Source of the DNA: an uncultured Verrucomicrobiota bacterium
GTDB lineage: Bacteria; Verrucomicrobiota; Verrucomicrobiia; Limisphaerales; UBA1100
DNA: 41,068 nucleotides
Assembly: GCA_902551155.1 (NCBI GenBank)
Contig: CACDBG010000013.1
Location: 1-41,068 of the forward strand
Reading direction: 5' to 3'
In this document: piece after piece, positions 26,735-35,150 of the stretch
How the letters are laid out: each line of letters begins with the position of its first letter
Position numbering within the stretch: position 1 is the stretch's first letter
Notes under the pieces: generated by a model
What the model was told of the DNA's origin: nothing
What the model saw: only the letters and a program-made list of their open reading frames with translations
Database searches by the model: none
Position numbers and translations under genes: made by a program

Positions 26735-28150
26735 TTAATCTTTACGCTCTTTCTTTTTAAGTGATGGGACTGGCTGAGCCTCCTTTTTGGGCAACCAATT
26801 TTTATGCGAATTAATGATGTCTTTATATTTTGGATCGGCGGCAATGTTCGTCCATTCGTGAGGGTCTTTCTGGTGGTCGTAGAGTTCTTCAGTCCCATCA
26901 GAGTAACGAATATAGCGCCACCGGTCACTGCGCACGGCGTGGTTTCCTCGGCCGTAAGTCATTAGGGCAGGCCGTTCCCATACTGTTTCGGGCTCCTTGA
27001 GAAGTTTCATGATGCTCACGCCATCACATTTTGAATCAGCAGGCAAACCACACAATTCGAGTAAGGTAGGGTAAAGCACTGAAAGATCAACCGGGGTATC
27101 GCAGCGGCTACCCGCAGCAGTAACTCTGGGTGCGACCACAATGAATGGAATGCGATTTGTTTTTTCCCAAAGGGCAAATTTTTCAATGTGATTCTTTTCG
27201 CCGAGATGAAAGCCGTGGTCTGACCATAGAACAACGATAGTGTTGTTGCGGCGCGGGCTCGAATCTAGTGCATCGAACACTTTGCCGATCTGGGCGTCAG
27301 CGAACCTGCAACAGGCCGCGTAGGCTCGGATGAAATCGTTATAGCTGCCCGGGATTTGAGTATTAAGTTTTTCCATTCCCATCCAAAACCACTTCTTTCC
27401 CCTCAGCAGTTTTCTGGCACCGTCAGGTAAGTCCGCCCAATCATCCTTCCGTAAAATGGGCATTGGCATTTTGGAGAGACCTTTGTGATAGGCCAAAGGG
27501 GCGAAAAAAGGTGAGTGTGGCTTGAAAATTCCGCAGGCAAGAAACAGGGGCTGATCCTGCGGCGGGTTCTTCAGAGCCTTTACACAGTAGTCTGCTGTTT
27601 TAAAGTCGATGGTGTCGCGCTCTTCAGCGGGCCATGCTCCCCAGTCAGTATTTCGCGAGCCATAAGATAATGCCCGGTTTAGCTTCCTCGGTGGCATGTT
27701 TTGCGCCGCCATCGCTAAAAAGTGGTCGAAGGAAGCGTCGTCATGAAATTCCCCATTAAGATGATGATGGAAAATCTTCCCAGCACCACGCACAGAGTAG
27801 CCGGCATCTTGAAAACGTTGCATGATCGTCTTCCGATTAGGTCTTGCGCCCCGCCAGTCGCTTGCATTGCCGTAGATGCCAGTGGTCGATGGGCGCAAAC
27901 CAGTCAACGTCGCCGCACGCGAAGGATTACATGCGGGCGAAATACAATACGCTCGGGTAAATAACATTCCTCGACTGGCAAGTCGTTCAAGATTTGGGGT
28001 CTTGATTGGTGACTTGGGGTCAAGCAGGGAGATCCAATCGTTCATGTCGTCAACGGCAATGAAGAGCACATCTGGTCGATTCTCAGCTAACGTAGTACGC
28101 AGCGGTAAGGTTGTGAGACCTATTAATAAGATTAGAAGTAATTGTTTCAT
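26735..28150 (-). CDS. Type I sulfatase (iduronate-2-sulfatase-like)
   Basis: Signal peptide; RPDVLFIAVDDMNDWI; CNPSRAATLTGLRPSTTGIYGN; WSDHGFHLGEKNHIEKFALWE. Confidence 0.94.
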   Translation of the reverse strand: MKQLLLILLIGLTTLPLRTTLAENRPDVLFIAVDDMNDWISLLDPKSPIKTPNLERLASRGMLFTRAYCISPACNPSRAATLTGLRPSTTGIYGNASDWRGARPNRKTIMQRFQDAGYSVRGAGKIFHHHLNGEFHDDASFDHFLAMAAQNMPPRKLNRALSYGSRNTDWGAWPAEERDTIDFKTADYCVKALKNPPQDQPLFLACGIFKPHSPFFAPLAYHKGLSKMPMPILRKDDWADLPDGARKLLRGKKWFWMGMEKLNTQIPGSYNDFIRAYAACCRFADAQIGKVFDALDSSPRRNNTIVVLWSDHGFHLGEKNHIEKFALWEKTNRIPFIVVAPRVTAAGSRCDTPVDLSVLYPTLLELCGLPADSKCDGVSIMKLLKEPETVWERPALMTYGRGNHAVRSDRWRYIRYSDGTEELYDHQKDPHEWTNIAADPKYKDIINSHKNWLPKKEAQPVPSLKKKERKD

Positions 28151-28327
28151 GGTTAGCTTGATGCTAGAGAGGATTAATTAACACTCTCAATCAGCCTGAC
28201 AATTAGAAGAATTCTATGTGTGTTAGTGATGCGCAAACTTAAAAAGCCATTGATTAACGTAAACCTGCGAAATTTTAGAATCCGCCGGCAACCTTAAATA
28301 ACTACAACCGCCCTCAACCAAACTGCA

Positions 28328-28672
28328 TTAAATCATTATCAAAATAATGCCACCAAGAACCGTGAGTGCATTCAAAGCCAATCCGATGATTCCCAAGATT
28401 TTCTTTTTGTCTTTTTGGAAGCAGGTGATAACACCTAGCACGCTGCCAATCACCGCCAAAAGTATCGACCCCAAAATTAAGATTCCAACCACCTGCATTT
28501 CCGTATCATCTTCCGTGACACCGTTTTCATCCATGACGCCTGCTGTAACGGTTAAAATTAACAACAAGGCACCGTTCAGCATTGAAATTACAAATGATCC
28601 AACCCCAAACCCGGCGTGTTTTGGTTGGGTAATCTCAGGTGTAATTTGATCATGTGGATCAGGTGTATTCAA
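28328..28672 (-). CDS. Small integral membrane protein (DUF4190-like, tentative)
   Basis: Three hydrophobic segments; TTG start at 28672; GSVLGVITCFQKDKKKILGIIGLALNALTVLGGIILIMI. Confidence 0.6.
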   Translation of the reverse strand: MNTPDPHDQITPEITQPKHAGFGVGSFVISMLNGALLLILTVTAGVMDENGVTEDDTEMQVVGILILGSILLAVIGSVLGVITCFQKDKKKILGIIGLALNALTVLGGIILIMI

Positions 28673-29057
28673 TTGCTGACTTTATTAAATTCTCAGTTCG
28701 TGCCTCTTCTTTGTTATCGCGGGCACCAGCCTTATAGCCCATGCTTACGCCACCGTCAGTTAGACGTCCAGTTCTTTTGAGGGCTCGTCAGTCCGATTGA
28801 GAAGTTTTGTGGAGGAGATTAGGGGGGGGGCTTCGATTTCGTAATTCGACAACTCCTTGTTTAAGTATGTTGCCGTATATCAACTTAGGTTTTGATTAAG
28901 TTCGATAGTTTATATTAGCTATGAAATTATTATGAAGGGTTTTTGCCGATCATTTCGAAACCAAATTTTTCAGCAAGTTTGTTATCTAATTCGTCAGCAA
29001 TAAGTTTTTGACTCTCAGCACATTGAATGAATTATTAAGTTTGTTGTAAGTCCCTAG

Positions 29058-29660
29058 ATGATTGAAAAAATTTCAAAACCGGATGATCTGTTTACTATAG
29101 CGCTTGAGGAAATAACTAAGGCTACGGGTCCTGCTAAACATGAATTTCATACTTTTACTCTCGGTACAGTTAATCGGGGGTTTCCTCAGCTAAGAACTGT
29201 TGTTTTGCGTAAGTTTGAACCTGAATGCGTGAATGTTCTGTTCCATACCGATATGCGTTCAGAAAAAATTAATCATTTGCAAGAATGCTCCCAGGTATCT
29301 TTGTTATTTTATGGCTGCACATTACGGTTACAGGTTTCTTTCAATGGAATTGCATGTATTGAGAAAGACCCTGAACTAACTCAGTATCAATTCGAGAACT
29401 CTAGTGCTGATGCCCAAAAATGTTACGCTTATGGAGCCCAGCCCAGTTCGATAATTCATAGTAAGACAAAAGAGGAGCTCGAGCCGGATATCCAATTGCC
29501 ACTTACTGCCAATCAGCTTTCAACGGCTAAAGAAAACTTTGTGGTAGTCCGGATTGTACCTGATAAATGCGATATACTTTGCCTTCATTATAGTGGGCAC
29601 ATACGTGTTCGTGCAAATAGGGCTCCTGAAGGCTGGGTGTCGGAGTTTGTTACTGCCTGA
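29058..29660 (+). CDS. Pyridoxamine 5'-phosphate oxidase-like flavin-binding protein
   Basis: FHTFTLGTVNRGFPQLRTVVLRKF, HTDMRSEKINHLQECSQVSLLFYG, RLQVSFNGIA. Confidence 0.78.
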   Translation: MIEKISKPDDLFTIALEEITKATGPAKHEFHTFTLGTVNRGFPQLRTVVLRKFEPECVNVLFHTDMRSEKINHLQECSQVSLLFYGCTLRLQVSFNGIACIEKDPELTQYQFENSSADAQKCYAYGAQPSSIIHSKTKEELEPDIQLPLTANQLSTAKENFVVVRIVPDKCDILCLHYSGHIRVRANRAPEGWVSEFVTA

Positions 29661-29743
29661 TTAAAATTTTTATGAATGGGCGGTCTGTAATGGAAATTCT
29701 AATGCTCCATGATCGACTAGATGTTTTTCCCGCTGTTTTAGGT

Positions 29744-30394
29744 TTAGACCTTTTGGAGCAGCGCCACGTCAGTTTGAGGGAACTCCACCGATGTACGCCA
29801 TTTTTTGGCAACCCATTTAAAGGTAGTTTCACTCCAAAAACATACGTGTGTAGGGTCCTGGATATAATGCCATTTAGTAAACGCTTCCTTATTTAAGACG
29901 CGTTTAGTCATGATTCCAATCCATCCGCCGGCTTTGAGGTTGTTAAATAATATTTCAAGGTCCTTTGCCGGTTGGTGTAGATGTTCAAAAACTTCGGTGG
30001 CAGTAATGAAATCATAGCTTTTACTCAATGGGCTAACCTCCGGGTAATAAATAGGATCATAAAGGCTAACCTTATGGCCCGCTTCTTCCATCATAATAGA
30101 AAGTGTGGGGCCCGGTCCGCAGCCAAAATCCAACCCCGAACAATTAGGTTTTAACCTTTTAAGAAGGGGTTTAGTCAATCTAGCGAGAAAGTTTCGATAA
30201 TCACAGTCTTCAGGATTGTTTTCATGAAGGTCGTAATGTGATTTTTCCATTTTCAGGGAAGGCAGGGAATCTCGACCGATGAATACAAGTGAACACTTAC
30301 TGCACTTGAAATATTCGCGACGAATGTCCTTGTGAAAAAAAAGGCCGCTGCTTTGGCAAAGCGGGCAGGAGGAAATAGAGTTGTTTAAACCCAC
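29744..30394 (-). CDS. Class I SAM-dependent methyltransferase with N-terminal CxxC...CxxC motif
   Basis: CPLCQSSGLFFHKDIRREYFKCSKC; GLDFGCGPGPTLSIMMEEAGHKVSLYDP; FITATEVFEHLHQPAKDLEILFNNLKAGG; GTG start. Confidence 0.86.
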   Translation of the reverse strand: MGLNNSISSCPLCQSSGLFFHKDIRREYFKCSKCSLVFIGRDSLPSLKMEKSHYDLHENNPEDCDYRNFLARLTKPLLKRLKPNCSGLDFGCGPGPTLSIMMEEAGHKVSLYDPIYYPEVSPLSKSYDFITATEVFEHLHQPAKDLEILFNNLKAGGWIGIMTKRVLNKEAFTKWHYIQDPTHVCFWSETTFKWVAKKWRTSVEFPQTDVALLQKV

Positions 30395-31170
30395 TTGGTG
30401 TGGTTAGCGCTTGCTGCTCGGTCTAGGTGTGTATATCCGCCATCCACAAAAATAATTTGGCCTGTGGTATGGCTGCTTCGAGGCGAGGCGAGAAAGACGA
30501 TCATGTCGGCCAGTTCCTCAGGGGTGGTCATGCGCCTGCCTAAAGGGACTAGGCTTTCAACTGCCTTGCGGGTAGATTCAGGATTTTTTAGGGAATCAAA
30601 CCAATTTTGATACTGAGGGGTGATGCATTCAGCAGGCAGTACACAGTTGACTCGGATATTTTCCGGAGCCAGCGCAATGGCCCACTCCCGTGTTAGGGCA
30701 TTCATTGCGCCCTTGGCTGCAGCGTAGCCTGAGGTTCCGCCTTGGCCCGTAACCGCCACTTTGGAGCTGACATTGATGATCGCCCCTTGAGTTTTGGCCA
30801 GCTCTCCCCGGCATAGATGAACGAGGGTGTAAACGTGGGATAAATTCAGATGAACAGAATTCATAAAGTCCTCAGGAGAGGCGTTAAGATCTTTACCATC
30901 GTTGTAACCAGCATTGTTAACCAGAATGTCGATCCGGCCAAATTCCCCGAGGGTTTGTTCATATACTTTGTGGCAAGCTGATGCTTCTCCCAATTCTGCT
31001 TCAATGAAGATTCCTTTCACTTCTTTTGCCAGAGATTCGCCTTCAAGAGGGCTCCGGCCCGCGATGGCTACTTTAGCCCCCTCGGCTGCAAAAGAACGTA
31101 CAGTGGAAGCTCCGATTCCCTTGGAGCCGCCTGTGACGATTACTGTTTTACCGGCAAGTTGAAGATCCAT
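30385..31170 (-). CDS. SDR family oxidoreductase
   Basis: TGGSKGIGAS, LVNNAGYN, INVSSKVAVTGQGGTSGYAAAKGAM, TTGQIIFVDGGYTHLDRA. Confidence 0.94.
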   Translation of the reverse strand: MDLQLAGKTVIVTGGSKGIGASTVRSFAAEGAKVAIAGRSPLEGESLAKEVKGIFIEAELGEASACHKVYEQTLGEFGRIDILVNNAGYNDGKDLNASPEDFMNSVHLNLSHVYTLVHLCRGELAKTQGAIINVSSKVAVTGQGGTSGYAAAKGAMNALTREWAIALAPENIRVNCVLPAECITPQYQNWFDSLKNPESTRKAVESLVPLGRRMTTPEELADMIVFLASPRSSHTTGQIIFVDGGYTHLDRAASANHTKWV

Positions 31171-31198
31171 GATTGGGTTGATTCGGATTATATGAAAA

Positions 31199-31283
31199 TG
31201 GTGCGCGAGAGAGGACTCGAACCTCCACCCCCGAAAGGACTACCACCTCAAGGTAGCGCGTCTACCAATTCCGCCACTCACGC
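31199..31283 (-). tRNA. tRNA-Leu (anticodon GAG), CCA encoded
   Basis: GCGTGAGTGGCGGAATTGGTAGACGCGCTACCTTGAGGTGGTAGTCC...GGAGGTTCGAGTCCTCTCTCGCGCACCA; long variable arm. Confidence 0.93.
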
Positions 31284-31397
31284 AAAGGGGGCGGCCATAA
31301 TGCCCGTGAAAATCATCATGGCAAGTCTGTTTTGTGGATTGCATTTGGGTTAAGTTATTCGATACATATACCGAAGTGATATTTAGTTAATTGCCCC

Positions 31398-32822
31398 ATG
31401 GCTGATCAGAATTCAGGAATAGTTAGAAAGCAGGTTGGAGCGGAGCCTCTCCAGAATTCTGCCGAAAAAACCATGGATGAAGTGGGGATGGAGGTGCGTC
31501 AGTTATTCGAGAAGGGCTACGGTTTACTAGAGAAGAAGCAATTTGACTATGCAATAGAGATATTCAGTGCCGCCCTCGATAAGGAAGCGTCTTTTTTTGA
31601 ATGTCGAATGTCTTTGCGGGCCGCACAGATCAGAAAAAACGAAAAATTGGGGAGTATTGCCAAAATGGCTGGTGCAGCAGCAAATGCGCACAACATGGCA
31701 CAGGCAAAGGTAGCCATAGCCCGGAAAAATTATTTGGGGGCGATGTCGCATGCGGAAAAAATACTATCTGCTGATCCGGAGAATTCTGTTGGGCACCGCG
31801 TGATCGTGAATGCTTCACAAGCACTTAACTACCCTCAAACGATGATTTCTTCATTGCAAATCCTCAAGAAGGCAAACCCAGGAGATAAGGACTTAACCAA
31901 GGAGCTAGCTGCAGCTTTGGAGATGTTGGGGGATTGGGATCAGGCTGAGGAAATCATGGCTAAGCTCGCCAAAGTTAATCCTGATGATCCTGTTTTGCAG
32001 CAGGCTTATAAGGATACGGCAGCCAAGGCTACAATCTACCGCGGCCGTTACGAGGCTACCTTTAAGAAAGATGAGGAGAAGTCAAAAGGTGATGGTGGTG
32101 CCTCTTTAAGCAAGATTCGCACCGCAGAGGAAGCATTAAATGATAGAATTAATGCAATGGAAGAGCGCCTTCAAAATGAACAGGAAAATTATAAACTAGG
32201 AGTCGATATCGCAAAAGTATATGTAGAATTAAAGGATTTTGATCGTGCCTTTGAATACTACGATTGGGTGCAAAGAGAAAATCAAGTAAGCGACTCGACA
32301 ATTGATAAAGCAATTGCAGACGCACACGAAGCGAAATTCAACCATGATATTGGTCAGTTTCCGGAAGGTTCCCCGGAAAGGGAAGGGCTTGAAGCAGAAA
32401 GAGATGAATTTCTTCTTCGAGACTGTCGAGAACGGGCTGATCGTTATCCGACTATGCCGGAAATCCGTTTTGAATTGGGTGAGCGTTTATTTCGGGTCGG
32501 TGAAGCAAATGAAGCGATTCAGGCTTTTCAGCGCGCTCAAAATAGCCCTAAACATAGGCTAGAATCGCTAAACTACCTAGGTCAGTGCTTTATGCAGCGA
32601 GGCTTGTATGACATGGCTTTGAGTCAATTTGAAAAGGCACTTGAAGAAAAGGGTGTTTTTGATGAACAAAAGAAGGAGCTTGTTTATAACTTAGCTTGTG
32701 TTTACGAGCATCAAGGTCGAACGCAAGAGGCTTTGCATCACTTTAAAAGCATATACGAGGTAGATATTCAGTTCAGGGATGTTGTGCAAAAAGTGGAGGC
32801 TGGATATTCGGATGGAACCTAA
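31398..32822 (+). CDS. Tetratricopeptide-repeat protein
   Basis: Repeated TPR-like helices (GYGLLEKKQFDYAIEIFSAALDKE; VYVELKDFDRAFEYYDWV; RLFRVGEANEAIQAFQRA; CFMQRGLYDMALSQFEKAL). Confidence 0.82.
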   Translation: MADQNSGIVRKQVGAEPLQNSAEKTMDEVGMEVRQLFEKGYGLLEKKQFDYAIEIFSAALDKEASFFECRMSLRAAQIRKNEKLGSIAKMAGAAANAHNMAQAKVAIARKNYLGAMSHAEKILSADPENSVGHRVIVNASQALNYPQTMISSLQILKKANPGDKDLTKELAAALEMLGDWDQAEEIMAKLAKVNPDDPVLQQAYKDTAAKATIYRGRYEATFKKDEEKSKGDGGASLSKIRTAEEALNDRINAMEERLQNEQENYKLGVDIAKVYVELKDFDRAFEYYDWVQRENQVSDSTIDKAIADAHEAKFNHDIGQFPEGSPEREGLEAERDEFLLRDCRERADRYPTMPEIRFELGERLFRVGEANEAIQAFQRAQNSPKHRLESLNYLGQCFMQRGLYDMALSQFEKALEEKGVFDEQKKELVYNLACVYEHQGRTQEALHHFKSIYEVDIQFRDVVQKVEAGYSDGT

Positions 32823-32861
32823 GTTTGACCTTGTGAGGTAAATGGGTTACTGGATTTAGGC

Positions 32862-33392
32862 ATGAGATTTGTGCTCCGTATTATTTTTGTCTTTTTTGTG
32901 GGCTTGATGGCTTCGGTTTCAGCAGAAGATGTCAAGGTGAAGGTCAGTGCTCAGACTTTTGTAATGCCAAATAATTGGAAGGCAGAGAAGACTGAGAGTA
33001 GCATGCGGGCAGCACAGTTTCTGGTGCCGGGGGCTAATGGCAAGGAATCTGCCAGTTGCGTGTTCTTCTACTTTGGGCCGGGAAATGGGGGTGGGGCGAA
33101 GGCCAATCTTGAACGTTGGGCAGGTCAATTCTCCAATGAGCCAAAACCTGAATTAAAAACAGAAGAAAATAAGGTTAACGGGATTCCTGTGGTTTATTTG
33201 TTTGGGACGGGTACATTCATGAGTGGGCCTCCTTTTGGCGGAAAGAAAGTGCCTAAAAAAGATTATGGTATGGCTGCGGCAGTGCTGGGTACAAAGCCCG
33301 GATATATCTTCGTTAAGATGACCGGGCCAAAGGCAGTTGTTGATAATGCGAAGAATGATTTCAAGAAAATGATTGAGAGCGGTTTGAAGTAG
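32862..33392 (+). CDS. Secreted hypothetical protein
   Basis: Signal peptide MRFVLRIIFVFFVGLMASVSAEDVKV; no family recognised. Confidence 0.7.
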   Translation: MRFVLRIIFVFFVGLMASVSAEDVKVKVSAQTFVMPNNWKAEKTESSMRAAQFLVPGANGKESASCVFFYFGPGNGGGAKANLERWAGQFSNEPKPELKTEENKVNGIPVVYLFGTGTFMSGPPFGGKKVPKKDYGMAAAVLGTKPGYIFVKMTGPKAVVDNAKNDFKKMIESGLK

Positions 33393-33411
33393 TTTGCTTT
33401 CTCATAGCCAT

Positions 33412-35076
33412 ATGAATTTCTATCTAAGGTGGGCTTGCTTGGCCTTGTTTGCCTGTTGTTCCATTTGGTTGCGCTCAGGGACGGTGACGACCAAGGATGG
33501 GCAAGGTTACTCAGGATTGGTGAAGTTTGAGGACTCTGATCATCTAACGGTTGGTCCACCTAAAGGTCCGAGAAAAAAAATTCCGCTTAAAAACGTGGTG
33601 GCCGCCACCTTCGATATTCCTGCTGACCCTGAGATGTTTGAAAGCGGGGCTCCTTCTGCAGGTAAAGGATATGGAATTTTAGCCGCTTATTATGATCGGC
33701 CAAATTTTAAAGGGCGTGTGATATACCGGATTGATCGGACAATAAATCATCAATGGCGATCACGTCAGCCCGTATTTGATTTACCAAGGGATTATTTTTC
33801 AGTTCGTTGGGCTGGTGAACTAGAGCCGCCAGTTACCGGAGAATATACTTTTACCTTGAATGCTAATGATGGAGGGAAGCTCATGGTGGGGGACTTGACC
33901 TTGGGTAAATGGGAGGCACTTTCAGGTTTTCGTGAAGTTGGGAAATTGGCGTTAGAGGCCGGAAAGCGCGTTCGTTTTGAGTTTGATTTTTTCGATAATT
34001 ATGGTGAAGCCAGCGCTAGAGTTTTATGGAAGGGGCCGGGTTTTCAGGAATCACCTATTTCTCCCACACAATTATATCCGGACACGAATAAGGCGCCAAA
34101 AGGGTTCAAATCCCAATCTGGGTTATTGGGCTGTTATTATCAAAACCGGTTTTTTTATGGAGATGGGATATTGTCCATTGACCCTAAGATGGATTTTTCA
34201 CCTGTCACCCCCCCGGAAGAATTCCCGGATAAGAACTACAGCGTCCGGTGGACCGGACAACTGGAAGCGCCATATACCGAGGAATATTCCTTTAAGATTT
34301 CTACGGACGAGGGGGTTCGTTTATGGGTTAATCAGCTCCTCGTTATTAATGAGCTATCTAACCGTGCGCCAAGAGTTTTCACCGGAAAAGTTCCTTTGCA
34401 CCGCGGTGAGCGTATCGGGGTTCGACTTGAATCAGTTCATCGCGCTGGACAAGGTAATCTGAAGGTGGTTTGGTCCAGTAAAAGTAAATCTGAGTCAATC
34501 CTCGGCGGCGAGGGAGTTTATCCATCTTATGAGCCTGCAGAGGTTAAGGATGAGGGTGGAGGTGAGGGCGATGAATCTCAAACTTTGGGCGTTTTTTCAT
34601 GGGCTGGATCCCGTATAGCCTCCAGTCCTGTTTCTGTTGATGATTCATCAGTTAAATTTTCAAAAGGTACTTACCCAGAACGTATTTCGACAATTAATGT
34701 TTCTCGTATGGTTATGCGCCCCGTGCCAGTGAAGTATCGTAATCGGATCACGGATAACCGGACGGGTGTTTTGCTGGCTAACGGAGATTTTGTTGAAGGA
34801 CAAATGCAAAGCCTCGATAATAATACGCTGGTCTTAAACTCAGTGCTTTTTGGGGTGAAGGTTTACGGAATTGATCAGGTAATGGCGATTGTGTTGGCTG
34901 GTATTAAAGCTCCCACGAAGACATCCAAATTTAATTTGCGGCTAGAAAATGGATCACAATTTTACGTTCGAGGATTTAGGGTTGATAAAAAAGATATTAT
35001 TGTGGATGACCCATCGGTGGGGAAAATAAGAATCCCTCTGACCGAATTCAATGAGTTACGGGCTATCGACCGTTAG
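33412..35076 (+). CDS. Secreted protein with two PA14 domains
   Basis: Two PA14-like segments (YFSVRWAGELEPPVTGEYTFTLNANDGGKLMVGD; YSVRWTGQLEAPYTEEYSFKISTDEGVRLWVNQLLVINE); start at MNFYLRWACLALFACCS. Confidence 0.84.
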   Translation: MNFYLRWACLALFACCSIWLRSGTVTTKDGQGYSGLVKFEDSDHLTVGPPKGPRKKIPLKNVVAATFDIPADPEMFESGAPSAGKGYGILAAYYDRPNFKGRVIYRIDRTINHQWRSRQPVFDLPRDYFSVRWAGELEPPVTGEYTFTLNANDGGKLMVGDLTLGKWEALSGFREVGKLALEAGKRVRFEFDFFDNYGEASARVLWKGPGFQESPISPTQLYPDTNKAPKGFKSQSGLLGCYYQNRFFYGDGILSIDPKMDFSPVTPPEEFPDKNYSVRWTGQLEAPYTEEYSFKISTDEGVRLWVNQLLVINELSNRAPRVFTGKVPLHRGERIGVRLESVHRAGQGNLKVVWSSKSKSESILGGEGVYPSYEPAEVKDEGGGEGDESQTLGVFSWAGSRIASSPVSVDDSSVKFSKGTYPERISTINVSRMVMRPVPVKYRNRITDNRTGVLLANGDFVEGQMQSLDNNTLVLNSVLFGVKVYGIDQVMAIVLAGIKAPTKTSKFNLRLENGSQFYVRGFRVDKKDIIVDDPSVGKIRIPLTEFNELRAIDR

Positions 35077-35098
35077 AGTTGATTTTGCTGTATAAAAG

Positions 35099-35126
35099 AA
35101 AAGGACGGGATTTCTCCTGGCCTTTT
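35099..35126. terminator. Imperfect, possibly bidirectional terminator between convergent genes
   Basis: AAAAGG...CCTTTTTT with inner GGATTTCTCC (GGA-GAAA-TCC on minus); T tracts on both strands. Confidence 0.5.
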
Positions 35127-35150
35127 TTGTTTGTTAAAAAACTCTGGTTC

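Noticed and set aside
26494-26928. 144-aa minus ORF over tRNA-Asn and the sulfatase 3' end
   Set aside because: Covers a tRNA and part of a sulfatase; spurious.
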